Shown in pieces: positions 55,743-64,000 of a stretch of DNA of 64,000 bases (within the stretch, counting starts at the first letter, position 1; the number at the start of each line of letters is the position of its first letter). Position numbers and translations under genes: made by a program. The notes beneath the pieces are model-generated. The model searched no databases and was not told where the DNA came from. It worked only from the letters and a program-made list of their open reading frames with translations. This DNA is from Pandoraea commovens (GTDB taxonomy: Bacteria; Pseudomonadota; Gammaproteobacteria; Burkholderiales; Burkholderiaceae). The stretch is from the NCBI RefSeq assembly GCF_902459615.1, contig NZ_CABPSA010000005.1:248001-312000 (forward strand), read 5' to 3'.

Positions 55743-56864
55743 ATGCCGTTGGCCACTACAGAAGAAATCATTGCCGAGCTCAAGGCCGGCCGCATGGTTG
55801 TCCTCGTTGACGAGGAAGATCGTGAAAACGAAGGCGACCTGGTCATGGCAGCCGAATTCGCAACGCCCGAAGCCATCAACTTCATGGCGAAGTACGGTCG
55901 TGGCCTGATTTGCCTCACACTCACGCAAGCGCGTTGCAAGCAGCTCAACCTGCCGCTGATGACGTATCGCAACGGCACGCAGTACGGCACGGCGTTCACG
56001 CTGTCGATCGAAGCGGCCGAAGGCGTGACCACGGGCATCTCCGCCGCTGACCGCGCCCATACGGTGAAGACGGCGATTTCGCGCGACGCCCGTCCCGAAG
56101 ATATCGTCCAGCCGGGTCACGTGTTCCCGATCATGGCGCAGCCCGGTGGCGTGCTGGTGCGCGCCGGTCACACCGAAGCCGGTTGTGACCTGACGGCGAT
56201 GGCCGGTCTTACGCCTGCGGCCGTCATCTGCGAGATCATGAACGACGACGGCACGATGGCGCGTCTGCCGCAGTTGCTGGAGTTCGCCGAGCAGCACAAC
56301 ATCAAGATCGGCACCATCGTCGATCTCATCCACTATCGCAGCCGTACCGAATCGATGATTGAGACGGTGTCGTCGCGCGAGATGCAAACGGCATGGGGCC
56401 CCTTCCAGGCCACGCTCTATCGCGACAAGCCGAGCGGCAATCCGCATCTGGCGCTGGTGCGCGGTGTGCCTTCGCCCGACGAAGAGACGCTGGTGCGCGT
56501 GCACGAGCCGCTGTCGGTGATGGACCTGCTGGAGACCGGCGTGTCGACCCACTCGTGGACGCTGGCCGGTGCGATGAAGGCGATTGCCGAAGAGGGCAAA
56601 GGCGTGGTCGTGCTGCTGAACTGCGTCGAGACGCCCGAGCATCTCTTCAACCAGTTCGAAGCGCTCGACGAAACCGAGAAGGCGGCACGCGCGAAGCGCC
56701 GCCCGGTGGACTTCCGTACGCACGGCGTTGGCGCGCAGATCCTGCGTGAGCTGGGTGTCGGTAAAATGCGAGTCCTGTCGAGCCCGCGCAAGATTCCCAA
56801 CATGGCAGGTTATGGCCTTGAGGTCACCGGTTTCCAACCGATGCCCGGCGCCGCGACTGCCTGA
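55743..56864 (+). CDS. ribBA: 3,4-dihydroxy-2-butanone-4-phosphate synthase with degenerate GTP-cyclohydrolase-II domain
   Basis: 373 aa. N-terminal RibB with all catalytic segments (VDEEDRENEGDLVMAAEF, HTEAGCDLTAMAGL). The C-terminal RibA-like half lacks the zinc Cys cluster: after RVHEPLSVMDLLETG there is no GDxxGSxxCDC. It is thus a RibBX-type protein; a separate ribA should exist elsewhere. Leads ribBA-ribH-nusB. Confidence 0.92.
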   Translation: MPLATTEEIIAELKAGRMVVLVDEEDRENEGDLVMAAEFATPEAINFMAKYGRGLICLTLTQARCKQLNLPLMTYRNGTQYGTAFTLSIEAAEGVTTGISAADRAHTVKTAISRDARPEDIVQPGHVFPIMAQPGGVLVRAGHTEAGCDLTAMAGLTPAAVICEIMNDDGTMARLPQLLEFAEQHNIKIGTIVDLIHYRSRTESMIETVSSREMQTAWGPFQATLYRDKPSGNPHLALVRGVPSPDEETLVRVHEPLSVMDLLETGVSTHSWTLAGAMKAIAEEGKGVVVLLNCVETPEHLFNQFEALDETEKAARAKRRPVDFRTHGVGAQILRELGVGKMRVLSSPRKIPNMAGYGLEVTGFQPMPGAATA

Positions 56865-56987
56865 GTTACCTTGTATCGGCGTCCCGTCTGTGACGGGGCG
56901 TCATCTTGCCGAGCATTGCCTGTCTCGGGCATGCCGGCATCACGTTGGCAGCACCGCCTGGACGGTACTTTTTTGAGGAAGCCCATT

Positions 56988-57503
56988 ATGGAAATCGGAC
57001 AATACCAGCCGGAACTCGACGGTGAAGGCCTGCGCGTGGGCATCGTGCAATCACGATTCAATGACGCGGTCTGCACCGCACTGCGCACGGCAGCCGTGGC
57101 CGAACTCGACCGCCTGGGCGTCGACGGCGAAGACGTGCTGCTCGTGACGGTGCCCGGTGCACTGGAAATTCCGCTGGCATTGCAGAAGATGGCCGAAAGC
57201 GGCCAGTTCGACGCGCTCATCGCGCTCGGCGCGGTGATCCGCGGCGAGACGTATCACTTTGAGCTGGTGTCGAACGAAAGCGGCGCCGGCATTACGCGCA
57301 TCGGTCTCGATTTCGGTATTCCCATCGCCAACGCGGTGCTGACGACCGAAAACGACGAACAGGCCGAAGTGCGCGCCGCCGAGAAGGGCCGCGATGCGGC
57401 TCGCGTGGCGGTGGAAATGGCCAATCTGCTCGAAGCCATCGACATGTTGAGTGGCGACGATGCAGAGGATGAAGACGAAGACGAAGAAGAGGAAGATCGG
57501 TAA
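56988..57503 (+). CDS. ribH: 6,7-dimethyl-8-ribityllumazine synthase
   Basis: 171 aa. [55 protein letters not shown] (catalytic His). The last 17 residues are almost only Asp and Glu, unusual for RibH. Start 56988 with GAGG upstream. TAATG overlap with nusB. Confidence 0.94.
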   Translation: MEIGQYQPELDGEGLRVGIVQSRFNDAVCTALRTAAVAELDRLGVDGEDVLLVTVPGALEIPLALQKMAESGQFDALIALGAVIRGETYHFELVSNESGAGITRIGLDFGIPIANAVLTTENDEQAEVRAAEKGRDAARVAVEMANLLEAIDMLSGDDAEDEDEDEEEEDR

Positions 57504-57955
57504 TGAAGAGTGCACGGCGCCGCGCGCGCGAATTTGCGCTGCAAGGAGTGTATCAATGGCTGATTTCGCGCGGCCACGCGAGTGAGATCGATGCTCACCT
57601 GCGCTCCACCCCTGGCTACGACAAGGCGGATCAGGCCCTGCTGGAAGCTGTCCTGTACGGCAGCATCCGTGAGGCCGACGCCCTGTCGGAGCAACTCCAG
57701 CCGCATCTGGACCGTCCGGCAGCCCAGCTGTCGCCGATCGAACATGCCGCGCTCATCGCGGGTGCGTACGAACTGATTCATCTTCAGGACGTGCCGTACC
57801 GTGTGGTGATCAACGAGGCGGTCGAAGTCGTGAAGACGTTCGGCGGCCCGGACGGTCACCGTTTCGTGAATGGCGTGCTCGACAAGTTCGCCGCCGAGGT
57901 TCGCCCGGCGGAAGTCGCAGCCAACCGCAACGGCGGTCGCGGCAAGAGCGCCTGA
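57503..57955 (+). CDS. nusB: Transcription antitermination factor NusB
   Basis: 150 aa helical RNA-binding protein that binds boxA with NusE (S10). [18 protein letters not shown]-terminus and [32 protein letters not shown] are family hallmarks. Coupled to ribH. Confidence 0.95.
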   Translation: MKSARRRAREFALQGVYQWLISRGHASEIDAHLRSTPGYDKADQALLEAVLYGSIREADALSEQLQPHLDRPAAQLSPIEHAALIAGAYELIHLQDVPYRVVINEAVEVVKTFGGPDGHRFVNGVLDKFAAEVRPAEVAANRNGGRGKSA

Positions 57956-57993
57956 CGTTCCAACTTACGTAAGTCCCCCGTCCTCCCCCCGAT

Positions 57994-59196
57994 ATGGACC
58001 GCATGCCCAACCTCGCCTCCGCGCTGACACTGGCGCAACGTGTCGACGACATCGCCCCTTTTCACGTGATGGAGTTGGCCAAGCAGGCCGCGTTACGCGA
58101 GAAGGCGGGGCACCATGTGATCCACATGGGGATCGGGGAGCCGGATTTCACGGCCCCCGAAGCGGTCATCGAGGCCGCGACGAAAGCCATGCGCGACGGT
58201 CGGACGCAATACACCAGCGCAATGGGCGTGCCCGCGCTGCGCGAAGCCATCTCCAGCTACTACCGTAGTTTTTACGGGGTGGACGTCGATCCGTCGCGCA
58301 TCGTCGTGACGGCCGGTGCTTCGGCTGCGCTTGTGCTGGCCTGTGCCGCGCTCGTGGGTGTGGGCGACGAAGTGCTGATGCCGGATCCCTGCTATCCGTG
58401 CAACCGTCACTTCGTGTCGACGTTCGACGGCAAGCCGGTGCTGATTCCGTCGGGTCCGGCGGAGCGTTTCCAGCTGACGGCCGAGCGCATCGAATCCCAT
58501 TGGGGGCCGAAGACGAAGGGCGTACTGCTGGCGTCGCCGTCGAATCCGACGGGCACTTCCATCGAGACCGACGAACTTGCACGCATCGTGAAGACGGTGC
58601 GCGCGCGTGGCGGCTTCACGCTCGTCGACGAGATTTATCAGGGGCTGTCTTATGACTGCAAGCCGACGACCGCGCTGAGCTTCGGCGACGACGTGCTGGT
58701 CGTGAGCAGCTTCTCGAAGTACTTCAACATGACGGGCTGGCGTCTTGGCTGGCTGGTGGTGCCACCGTCTCTGGTGCCGACGTTCGAGAAGCTTTCGCAG
58801 AATCTGTTCATCTGCCCGTCGGCGGTGGCACAGCACGCTGCAACGGCATGTTTTCTCCCCGAAACGCTGGCGATTTACGAAACCCGCAAGGAAGCGTTCC
58901 GCCAACGTCGCGATTACGTTGTCCCCGCGCTGGAGCGTCTGGGCTTCAAGGTGCCGGTCATGCCGGATGGTGCGTTCTACGTCTACGCCGACTGCACGGG
59001 TGTGCCGCATGCGCACGCTGGTGACAGCGACCGTCTCACGCAAGCGCTGCTCCAGCAGGCCGACGTCGTGCTGGTGCCCGGCCTCGACTTCGGGTTTGCG
59101 GAGCCGCGCCAGTACATCCGCTTGTCGTACGCCACGTCGCTCGAACAATTGAGCGAAGCGATGGACCGGATCGGTAAGGTCTTTTCCGCAGGCTGA
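57994..59196 (+). CDS. Class I/II pyridoxal-phosphate aminotransferase
   Basis: 400 aa fold-type I aminotransferase. SPSNPTGTSIE, VDEIYQGLSY and SFSKYFNMTGWRLGW with the PLP Lys. Probably acts on aspartate, alanine or an aromatic amino acid; specificity not determinable. 38 bp after nusB, likely same operon. Alternative start at 58003. Confidence 0.92.
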   Translation: MDRMPNLASALTLAQRVDDIAPFHVMELAKQAALREKAGHHVIHMGIGEPDFTAPEAVIEAATKAMRDGRTQYTSAMGVPALREAISSYYRSFYGVDVDPSRIVVTAGASAALVLACAALVGVGDEVLMPDPCYPCNRHFVSTFDGKPVLIPSGPAERFQLTAERIESHWGPKTKGVLLASPSNPTGTSIETDELARIVKTVRARGGFTLVDEIYQGLSYDCKPTTALSFGDDVLVVSSFSKYFNMTGWRLGWLVVPPSLVPTFEKLSQNLFICPSAVAQHAATACFLPETLAIYETRKEAFRQRRDYVVPALERLGFKVPVMPDGAFYVYADCTGVPHAHAGDSDRLTQALLQQADVVLVPGLDFGFAEPRQYIRLSYATSLEQLSEAMDRIGKVFSAG

Positions 59197-59514
59197 GCCA
59201 GCACACGGTACGCGACGCAAATCCTTGCGTCGCTTCGACCGACTCTTCAACAACGGCTGAAATAACGCCGTCGCACTTCCCCCAATCCCCCACCTCGCGT
59301 TCGGCTATTCCCCAGCCATCGCAGAATTGGTTCGCTGCGATTCCCTCCCCTCGCCTGCCGTCTGCCGAAAAATGGCGAATTCGTGCAGCACGATCCCATT
59401 CCTTTGGCCGCACGATAAGCCCGCGCGAACTGTGATGCAGAATCGGCCGTCACGTCATCGAATGCGTGTGTGATCCATTCGGAACGTTCTTATGCATCCC
59501 TTGGGAGATGAATC
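59197..59514. other. Intergenic region with terminator-like hairpin
   Basis: GCGACGCAA-ATCC-TTGCGTCGC (59212-59233) is a perfect 9-bp hairpin after the aminotransferase, without a T-run. The rest, up to the monooxygenase, is lower in GC and holds no recognised gene. Confidence 0.5.
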
Positions 59515-61200
59515 ATGATTTCGGCTCTGACGTCTTCATCCGCGTATGCCCATCTCGCTGCGTCTTCGCAGCCCGCCCCCAGCATGGCGCCAGAAATAGA
59601 CGACGAGCCGTTGTCGGCATCGACGATGCCTCCACCACCGGAACTACCTCCCTTTCCGCTGACGTCGACCGTCGATGCGACGCCCGCGGCGGTTCAAGCG
59701 CTGTTAGCGAAGTTCGAGGCCAGCAAGTCAGCGTCGGGGAAGCCCGTGGCCATCGTCTCCGGTGGCAGTCTCAGTGGCTACGCGACATCGCTTGCACTCG
59801 TCAAACAAGGCTTCAACGTTCTCGTTGTGGAAAAACGAGGCACCTACAGCCGTCAGAATCTGATCAGCCTGAAGCAGGATGCAGTCTTCTCACTGGCACG
59901 CCTCGCCCCGGATCGAGGAGTCACCGGCGACATACCGGCAGTCAACGGCATCGTGCGCACGATGTGCAATCACGAGCGGCAGACCTATGCAAGGTTCAAG
60001 ATCGAGCACGACGGCACAGCGTTTAAGCCGCAACTTCAGCGACAACACGTACTCATGGATTGGATGGCCCCATCGGATGGCCTTCCTGCCAGACTTCCGC
60101 AACTGAAACGAGCAATCTGCGGCATCTCCGCTTATCTCGACGTTCACGATCCCCGCTCGAACACTCGCGACATCGCGCAGCATGAACGAGCCGCGACAAC
60201 CAGCGCATCGCACCTCGACCCGGTATTTCCGGACAGTCCAATCATCGGCTCAATGAGCTTGAACGACTGGCGACTCGGCCCCCCCGAACGGATGTGCGCC
60301 GAGACGCTCGTGTTCACGAACTTGATGCATCTCGAGACGAGCCTGAACGATTACTGTGCCACTCAACCGGGCATCGACATCCTCCACGCGGAGGTACATT
60401 TGCAGGAAAGCAGCGACGCGCACGATAGCTTCATACCCGTGCTCAAAATTGGCGAGGAATCTATTTGCCCAAACTTCCCTGTCGATTTGATTTGCATCGC
60501 CGAAGGCGCGCATAGCGCGAATCGAGCAGTCATCGGTGGCGCAGCCGCTGTGGTCGACCCGGATGAGTGCTGGCACCAAGGCATTTACGTCCAGCCCTCA
60601 AGCGGCGCGCCATGTCGGGGCGACTTCATGGTCATCGAAACTCGTCACGCGCCGCACCTCATCACCGTCATTGAATACGCGGAGCGAGCCCATCAATCGT
60701 TAGCCAACATATCGATCTGTACGCGCACGGACGATAAACCGAGTGAAGCGACGGTGTGCGCCGAGCTGGAATGCGCGCAGGCCCACATCCTTGCGCGAGG
60801 TATCACCACGTTTCGTGTCGGTGAAGCCACACGTCAGTTTGAATCGGGCGAAATCATTGTGAAATTGTCGCGCACGAAAGTCGCCGGAAAGGGGAATGTG
60901 GTCATCGTCGGCGATGCCGCCGCCGCCGGATCTCCTGCCGGCGCGACAGGTGCGTCGTTTGCGGTGTCCGCATACCCCGAAGCTGTCGAGCGCCTGGTCG
61001 CACATCCGCAATTCAGCGGCTCAAACGGCGTTATCCCGAAAGCGCTTCTAGACACTTACAACAAGGAAACATCCCGCATAGCCGATGTCGCCCATGAAAG
61101 ACAGAGTGCCCTCATGCGAAGCGCCGGGGCCTATACGCCGGAAACGGGCACAGCACTCGCCCGCCAGATCGCAAAAGCACGCTTCGGGAAACTCGAATGA
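59515..61200 (+). CDS. Atypical FAD-dependent monooxygenase-like protein with disordered N-terminus
   Basis: 561 aa. Residues 1-75 are Ser/Pro/Ala-rich with a run of prolines and no signal peptide. The FAD domain starts at VSGGSLSGYATSLALVKQGF (GGSxxG variant of GxGxxG, near residue 83) with VVEKRGTYSRQN. It ends with the ribityl motif VVIVGDAAAAGSPAGATGASFA. The middle has few landmarks. GGGAGA upstream supports the ATG. GC about 57 percent, lower than neighbours. Could be a secreted effector or a specialised hydroxylase; neither is shown. Confidence 0.65.
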   Translation: MISALTSSSAYAHLAASSQPAPSMAPEIDDEPLSASTMPPPPELPPFPLTSTVDATPAAVQALLAKFEASKSASGKPVAIVSGGSLSGYATSLALVKQGFNVLVVEKRGTYSRQNLISLKQDAVFSLARLAPDRGVTGDIPAVNGIVRTMCNHERQTYARFKIEHDGTAFKPQLQRQHVLMDWMAPSDGLPARLPQLKRAICGISAYLDVHDPRSNTRDIAQHERAATTSASHLDPVFPDSPIIGSMSLNDWRLGPPERMCAETLVFTNLMHLETSLNDYCATQPGIDILHAEVHLQESSDAHDSFIPVLKIGEESICPNFPVDLICIAEGAHSANRAVIGGAAAVVDPDECWHQGIYVQPSSGAPCRGDFMVIETRHAPHLITVIEYAERAHQSLANISICTRTDDKPSEATVCAELECAQAHILARGITTFRVGEATRQFESGEIIVKLSRTKVAGKGNVVIVGDAAAAGSPAGATGASFAVSAYPEAVERLVAHPQFSGSNGVIPKALLDTYNKETSRIADVAHERQSALMRSAGAYTPETGTALARQIAKARFGKLE

Positions 61201-61275
61201 AGTTTGGAACAGTGGGAGACCTGACGGCTTGCTGAAACCGAGGTCATCTGGAGGGAGTTTTGTTGGCCGTTGCGA

Positions 61276-61297
61276 AGGCTATCTATATAGATAGCCT
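61276..61297. repeat. 22-bp perfect palindrome
   Basis: AGGCTATCTAT/ATAGATAGCCT with no loop, between convergent genes. No T-run on either side. AT-rich core in GC-rich surroundings. Confidence 0.6.
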
Positions 61298-61359
61298 CGC
61301 AGGCCGATGGATGCGCCGGCCGTGGCGCATCGCGAGGTCGTCGGCTGGTGCCGACCCGG

Positions 61360-62415
61360 TCAGGCTGCCGTGCTGTCGTCCGCTTCGAGCGGCTTGGCAG
61401 CCGCAGCCGCCTTGCCGTTCGAGGTCGACGCTGCCGGCGCGGGGGCCGATTCCGTCGAGTCGACCGACTTGCCGGTCGAAACCGGCTTGGCCACCGGCTT
61501 GGCCGAGCTGACGATCACCGGCGCTTGCGGCTCGTTTGGCGAGACCTTGCGTCCCATGGTCACGCCACGAAGACGATCGCGCTCGGCGAGCACCTTGGCG
61601 CCGTAGCCACCGTCACCGGCGCTGGTGGATCCGACGTACAGACGCAGACCGCCCGCGAGCGAACCGCCGCGTGCGATGCATTCCTTCAGGATCAGGGCAC
61701 CGACCTTGATATTGGCCAGCGGGTGCAGCGCAGCTTCCGGACCGCCGAAGTATTCAAGCTTGTCCTGATGCACCTTCGACATGACCTGCATGAGGCCCTG
61801 CGCACCGACGGTGCTCTCGGCATACGGGTTGAAACCCGATTCGATGGCCATCACGGCGAGCAGCAACAGCGGATCGAGTCCGACTTCCTTGCCCGTCGAA
61901 TAAGCCGCGCGCACGAGGTTACCCGTCACGTCGCCCGCCACGCGATAGCGGCGTGCGAGATAGTCGGCAACGGCGATCTGCTCGCGCGTATCGAGGGCCT
62001 TGGTGGCGCGCGCATCGGCCGCCACACGCTGGTTCGGAATATACGCGGCGAGGACAGCGGCCGACGGCACGTGCTGCGCCGCTTGCGCCATCATCGTCGA
62101 ATCCGATGCTGTGCCTTGTGCAACGATGCCGCCGTTGGCGCCCTGGCCGGCCGCGTTGGCCGTACCGGTGGCTGCCTCAAGCAACGGACCCACGCGCGAC
62201 GCCATATCGGCGCGCCACGTCGGTCGGGCCCACAGCGCCAGCGTGCCAACCACAGCAACCAGACCGACCGCGCTGGACGTATACAGTCCAACACGACCGC
62301 CGTGCCAGGCAAGGCGACGCCAATCACGGCGAGCCACGGCTACCGTTGCCGCGCCGCGCGCGCGAAGCGCACCGAACACGGCCAGTAGCCAGGGTGATAA
62401 ACCAGACTTCTTCAT
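61360..62415 (-). CDS. Lytic transglycosylase (SLT domain)
   Basis: 351 aa. N-terminal membrane anchor (LYTSSAVGLVAVVGTLALW), then an Ala/Gly linker and SLT domain at about residues 165-280 with catalytic Glu in AVMAIESGFNPYAES and GAQGLMQVM. The C-terminal 60 residues are Pro/Ala/Ser/Lys-rich. Cleaves peptidoglycan in the periplasm. Start 62415 with GGAG upstream; 26 upstream codons of the frame lie in the leader. Confidence 0.9.
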   Translation of the reverse strand: MKKSGLSPWLLAVFGALRARGAATVAVARRDWRRLAWHGGRVGLYTSSAVGLVAVVGTLALWARPTWRADMASRVGPLLEAATGTANAAGQGANGGIVAQGTASDSTMMAQAAQHVPSAAVLAAYIPNQRVAADARATKALDTREQIAVADYLARRYRVAGDVTGNLVRAAYSTGKEVGLDPLLLLAVMAIESGFNPYAESTVGAQGLMQVMSKVHQDKLEYFGGPEAALHPLANIKVGALILKECIARGGSLAGGLRLYVGSTSAGDGGYGAKVLAERDRLRGVTMGRKVSPNEPQAPVIVSSAKPVAKPVSTGKSVDSTESAPAPAASTSNGKAAAAAKPLEADDSTAA

Positions 62416-62752
62416 ACTACGTACTCCGGTTACGCCGTCACCACGGGGTGGCCCCGGGGCGTAAGGAAGTAAGCCGGTATGCCCGCCAGGCATCCCGTTA
62501 AGCGCTTACTTACGGCATATGGAAAGAGGCGGTGCATCGTGTTGTCATGGACGATGCCGCTACCGCCGCAGCGCGCCGACCTGTTCAGGTCTCTGGCGCT
62601 TACGAGCTATCGCTCGCGCTGCTTCCTAAAACACTGGTTTCCCGACCTCGGTGAGAAAACCAGCCACTGAAAATCCACGTCGATGTTGTAGTTGTCGCTA
62701 AGCTCGAGCGGGTCGGCCTACCCGTCATCGAAGCCGCCTTTCTGGATTCAAC
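62416..62752 (-). ncRNA. Hairpin-rich leader of the lytic transglycosylase gene (unassigned)
   Basis: Stems by plus coordinates: CGTAA(GTAAGC)/(GCTTAC)TTACG 62460-62514; GGCGGT+GCATCGT/ACGATGC+ACCGCC 62528-62567; a three-way junction 62568-62622 (outer GCAGCGC/GCGCTGC, arms GACCTG-TT-CAGGTC and GAGC-TATC-GCTC); CTGGTTT/AAACCAG 62634-62663. Orientation follows the promoter at 62759. Not recognised as a known riboswitch. Confidence 0.5.
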
Positions 62753-62758
62753 GGGCGG

Positions 62759-62786
62759 ATTGTAGCAGTGATATATAAACCGTCAA
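62759..62786 (-). promoter_or_regulatory. Predicted sigma70 promoter for the leader/lytic transglycosylase
   Basis: Minus strand TTGACG (62781-62786), 16 nt, TACAAT (62759-62764). Start point near 62752, giving about 337 nt of leader. Confidence 0.6.
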
Positions 62787-62983
62787 TACTATTAACAGTC
62801 AAAATCATTACCAAAAGTAATTTGCAACACCTGTTTTGCCGTGACGTTTTACTGCCTTGGCCGGTAAAATGCCCTGCCCCACCCCGCGTTTACAAGGGTG
62901 TCACCCCGACTTTTACGCGATTCAAACGCCCGTTCGATCCGGACGTATGAATTTCGTAAAAATTTTTGGTAACGGTTTGTTTC

Positions 62984-64000
62984 ATGAAATATCTCGATCT
63001 TCGTGACTTCACCGCGCAACTGGAGCGATCCGGCCAGCTTCGTCGCGTAGACGTGCCGGTCTCTCCGGTGCTTGAGATGACAGCGCTGGCCGACCGCGTA
63101 CTCAAAGCCGGCGGCCCGGCCCTGTGGTTCGAGCGGCCGACCGGTCATGACATGCCCGTGCTGGCTAACTTGTTTGGCACCCCTGAACGAGTGGCACTGG
63201 GGATGGGTGTCGAGGACGGCGAGAACGCCCTCGGCTCGCTGCGCGATATCGGCCGCCTTCTCTCGACGCTCAAGGAACCCGAGCCGCCGCGCGGGCTGAA
63301 GGACGCAGGCAAGTTGCTCAGCATGGCCAAGGCCGTGTGGGACATGGCTCCGAAAGAAGTCGGTAGCCCGGTGTGTCAGGAGATCGTCTGGGAAGGCGAC
63401 GACGTCGACCTCTCCCGCCTGCCGATCCAGACCTGCTGGCCCGGGGATGCTGCGCCGCTGATTACGTGGGGGCTGGTCATCACCAAGGGCCCGCATCGTA
63501 AACGTCAGAACCTCGGCATCTATCGTCAGCAGGTCATCAGCCGCAACGAAGTCATCATGCGCTGGCTCGCACATCGCGGCGGTGCGCTGGATTTCCGCGA
63601 GTTCGCGCAGGCGAATCCGGGCAAGCCGTTCCCGATTGCCGTCGCCCTCGGTGCCGACCCGGCGACCATGCTTGGCGCGGTCACGCCCGTCCCCGACACG
63701 CTCTCCGAGTATCAGTTTGCTGGTTTGCTGCGCGGCAGCCGCACGGAATTGGCCAAGTGCGTGACGCCCGGACTGGAGTCGCTACGCGTGCCCGCCCGCG
63801 CCGAGATCGTGCTGGAAGGCTTTATTTACCCGTCCGAACAACCGCCTGTCGTGCCCGAAGGCGCACCGCCGCCGCCCTCGCGGGGTGCGACCTCCGGTTA
63901 CGAACACGCGCTCGAAGGCCCCTACGGCGATCACACCGGCTATTACAACGAGCAGGAGTGGTTCCCGGTGTTCAAGATCGAGCGCATTACGATGCGCCGC
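62984..64000 (+). CDS. ubiD: UbiD-family decarboxylase (3' end outside window)
   Basis: 339 codons visible of about 500. 3-octaprenyl-4-hydroxybenzoate decarboxylase of ubiquinone synthesis, using prenylated [52 protein letters not shown]-like [28 protein letters not shown] and LEGFIYP are family features. A Pro-rich insert ([13 protein letters not shown]) is present. TAAAAT near 62873 may be its -10. Confidence 0.93.
   Translation, partial: MKYLDLRDFTAQLERSGQLRRVDVPVSPVLEMTALADRVLKAGGPALWFERPTGHDMPVLANLFGTPERVALGMGVEDGENALGSLRDIGRLLSTLKEPEPPRGLKDAGKLLSMAKAVWDMAPKEVGSPVCQEIVWEGDDVDLSRLPIQTCWPGDAAPLITWGLVITKGPHRKRQNLGIYRQQVISRNEVIMRWLAHRGGALDFREFAQANPGKPFPIAVALGADPATMLGAVTPVPDTLSEYQFAGLLRGSRTELAKCVTPGLESLRVPARAEIVLEGFIYPSEQPPVVPEGAPPPPSRGATSGYEHALEGPYGDHTGYYNEQEWFPVFKIERITMRR

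Overview
The window is a dense, high-GC (about 63 percent) chromosomal segment of a Gram-negative betaproteobacterium. Gene content and style point to Burkholderiaceae, most likely Pandoraea or a close relative: a glucokinase-HexR fusion, a DUF4148 protein, 4-OT/hydratase/decarboxylase genes, OmpC-type porins and the ribBA-ribH-nusB order. Genus is an inference from recognised families, not from a search. No rRNA, tRNA, CRISPR array or transposase was found.

Layout. 1-10859 (minus): a tightly packed 11-gene catabolic and uptake operon (ABC ATPase, permease, SDR, cupin, alpha/beta hydrolase, IclR regulator, SDR, ThDP enzyme, aspartate-dehydrogenase-like protein, aldehyde dehydrogenase, substrate-binding protein). 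It is followed by a porin that carries the same upstream operator, and a divergent NicC-like FAD monooxygenase with its own IclR regulator. 15-21.8 kb: outer-membrane beta-barrel, DUF4148 protein, divergent ArsR/P450 pair, MFS exporter, YegD-like Hsp70. 21.9-23.6 kb (minus): a lower-GC AAA/ABC ATPase plus small-partner module of unknown function, with the layout of a defence system. 23.8-34.2 kb: GntP permease, AMP nucleosidase, dodecin, MarR regulator, and the Entner-Doudoroff entry genes (zwf-pgl-glk/hexR on minus, edd on plus) sharing a divergent promoter with a clear HexR operator. 34.3-41.7 kb: dapA-like gene, small regulator, LecA-like lectin, mgtA with a very long structured leader and a small upstream ORF, PAP2 phosphatase, rnk. 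41.8-46.4 kb: hemL, lemA, two TPM-domain genes, ribD. 46.5-49.3 kb: three genes of the 4-oxalocrotonate branch of meta-cleavage, with a divergent LysR regulator. 49.7-54.7 kb: complete branched-chain amino-acid ABC transporter (livKHMGF). 54.7-64 kb: ArsR-SRPBCC pair, ribBA-ribH-nusB-aminotransferase, an atypical FAD monooxygenase with a disordered N-terminus, a lytic transglycosylase with a long hairpin-rich leader, and the 5' part of ubiD.

How parts work together. The first operon looks like a complete import-and-degrade pathway for a small, probably nitrogen-containing organic acid: ABC uptake, then dehydrogenase, ThDP lyase/decarboxylase and aldehyde dehydrogenase, with a porin under the same predicted regulator. 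The ED block channels glucose 6-phosphate to KDPG under HexR control. Best candidates for undescribed biology are the ATPase/small-protein pair at 21.9-23.6 kb, the structured leaders of mgtA and of the lytic transglycosylase, and the unassigned catabolic operon.
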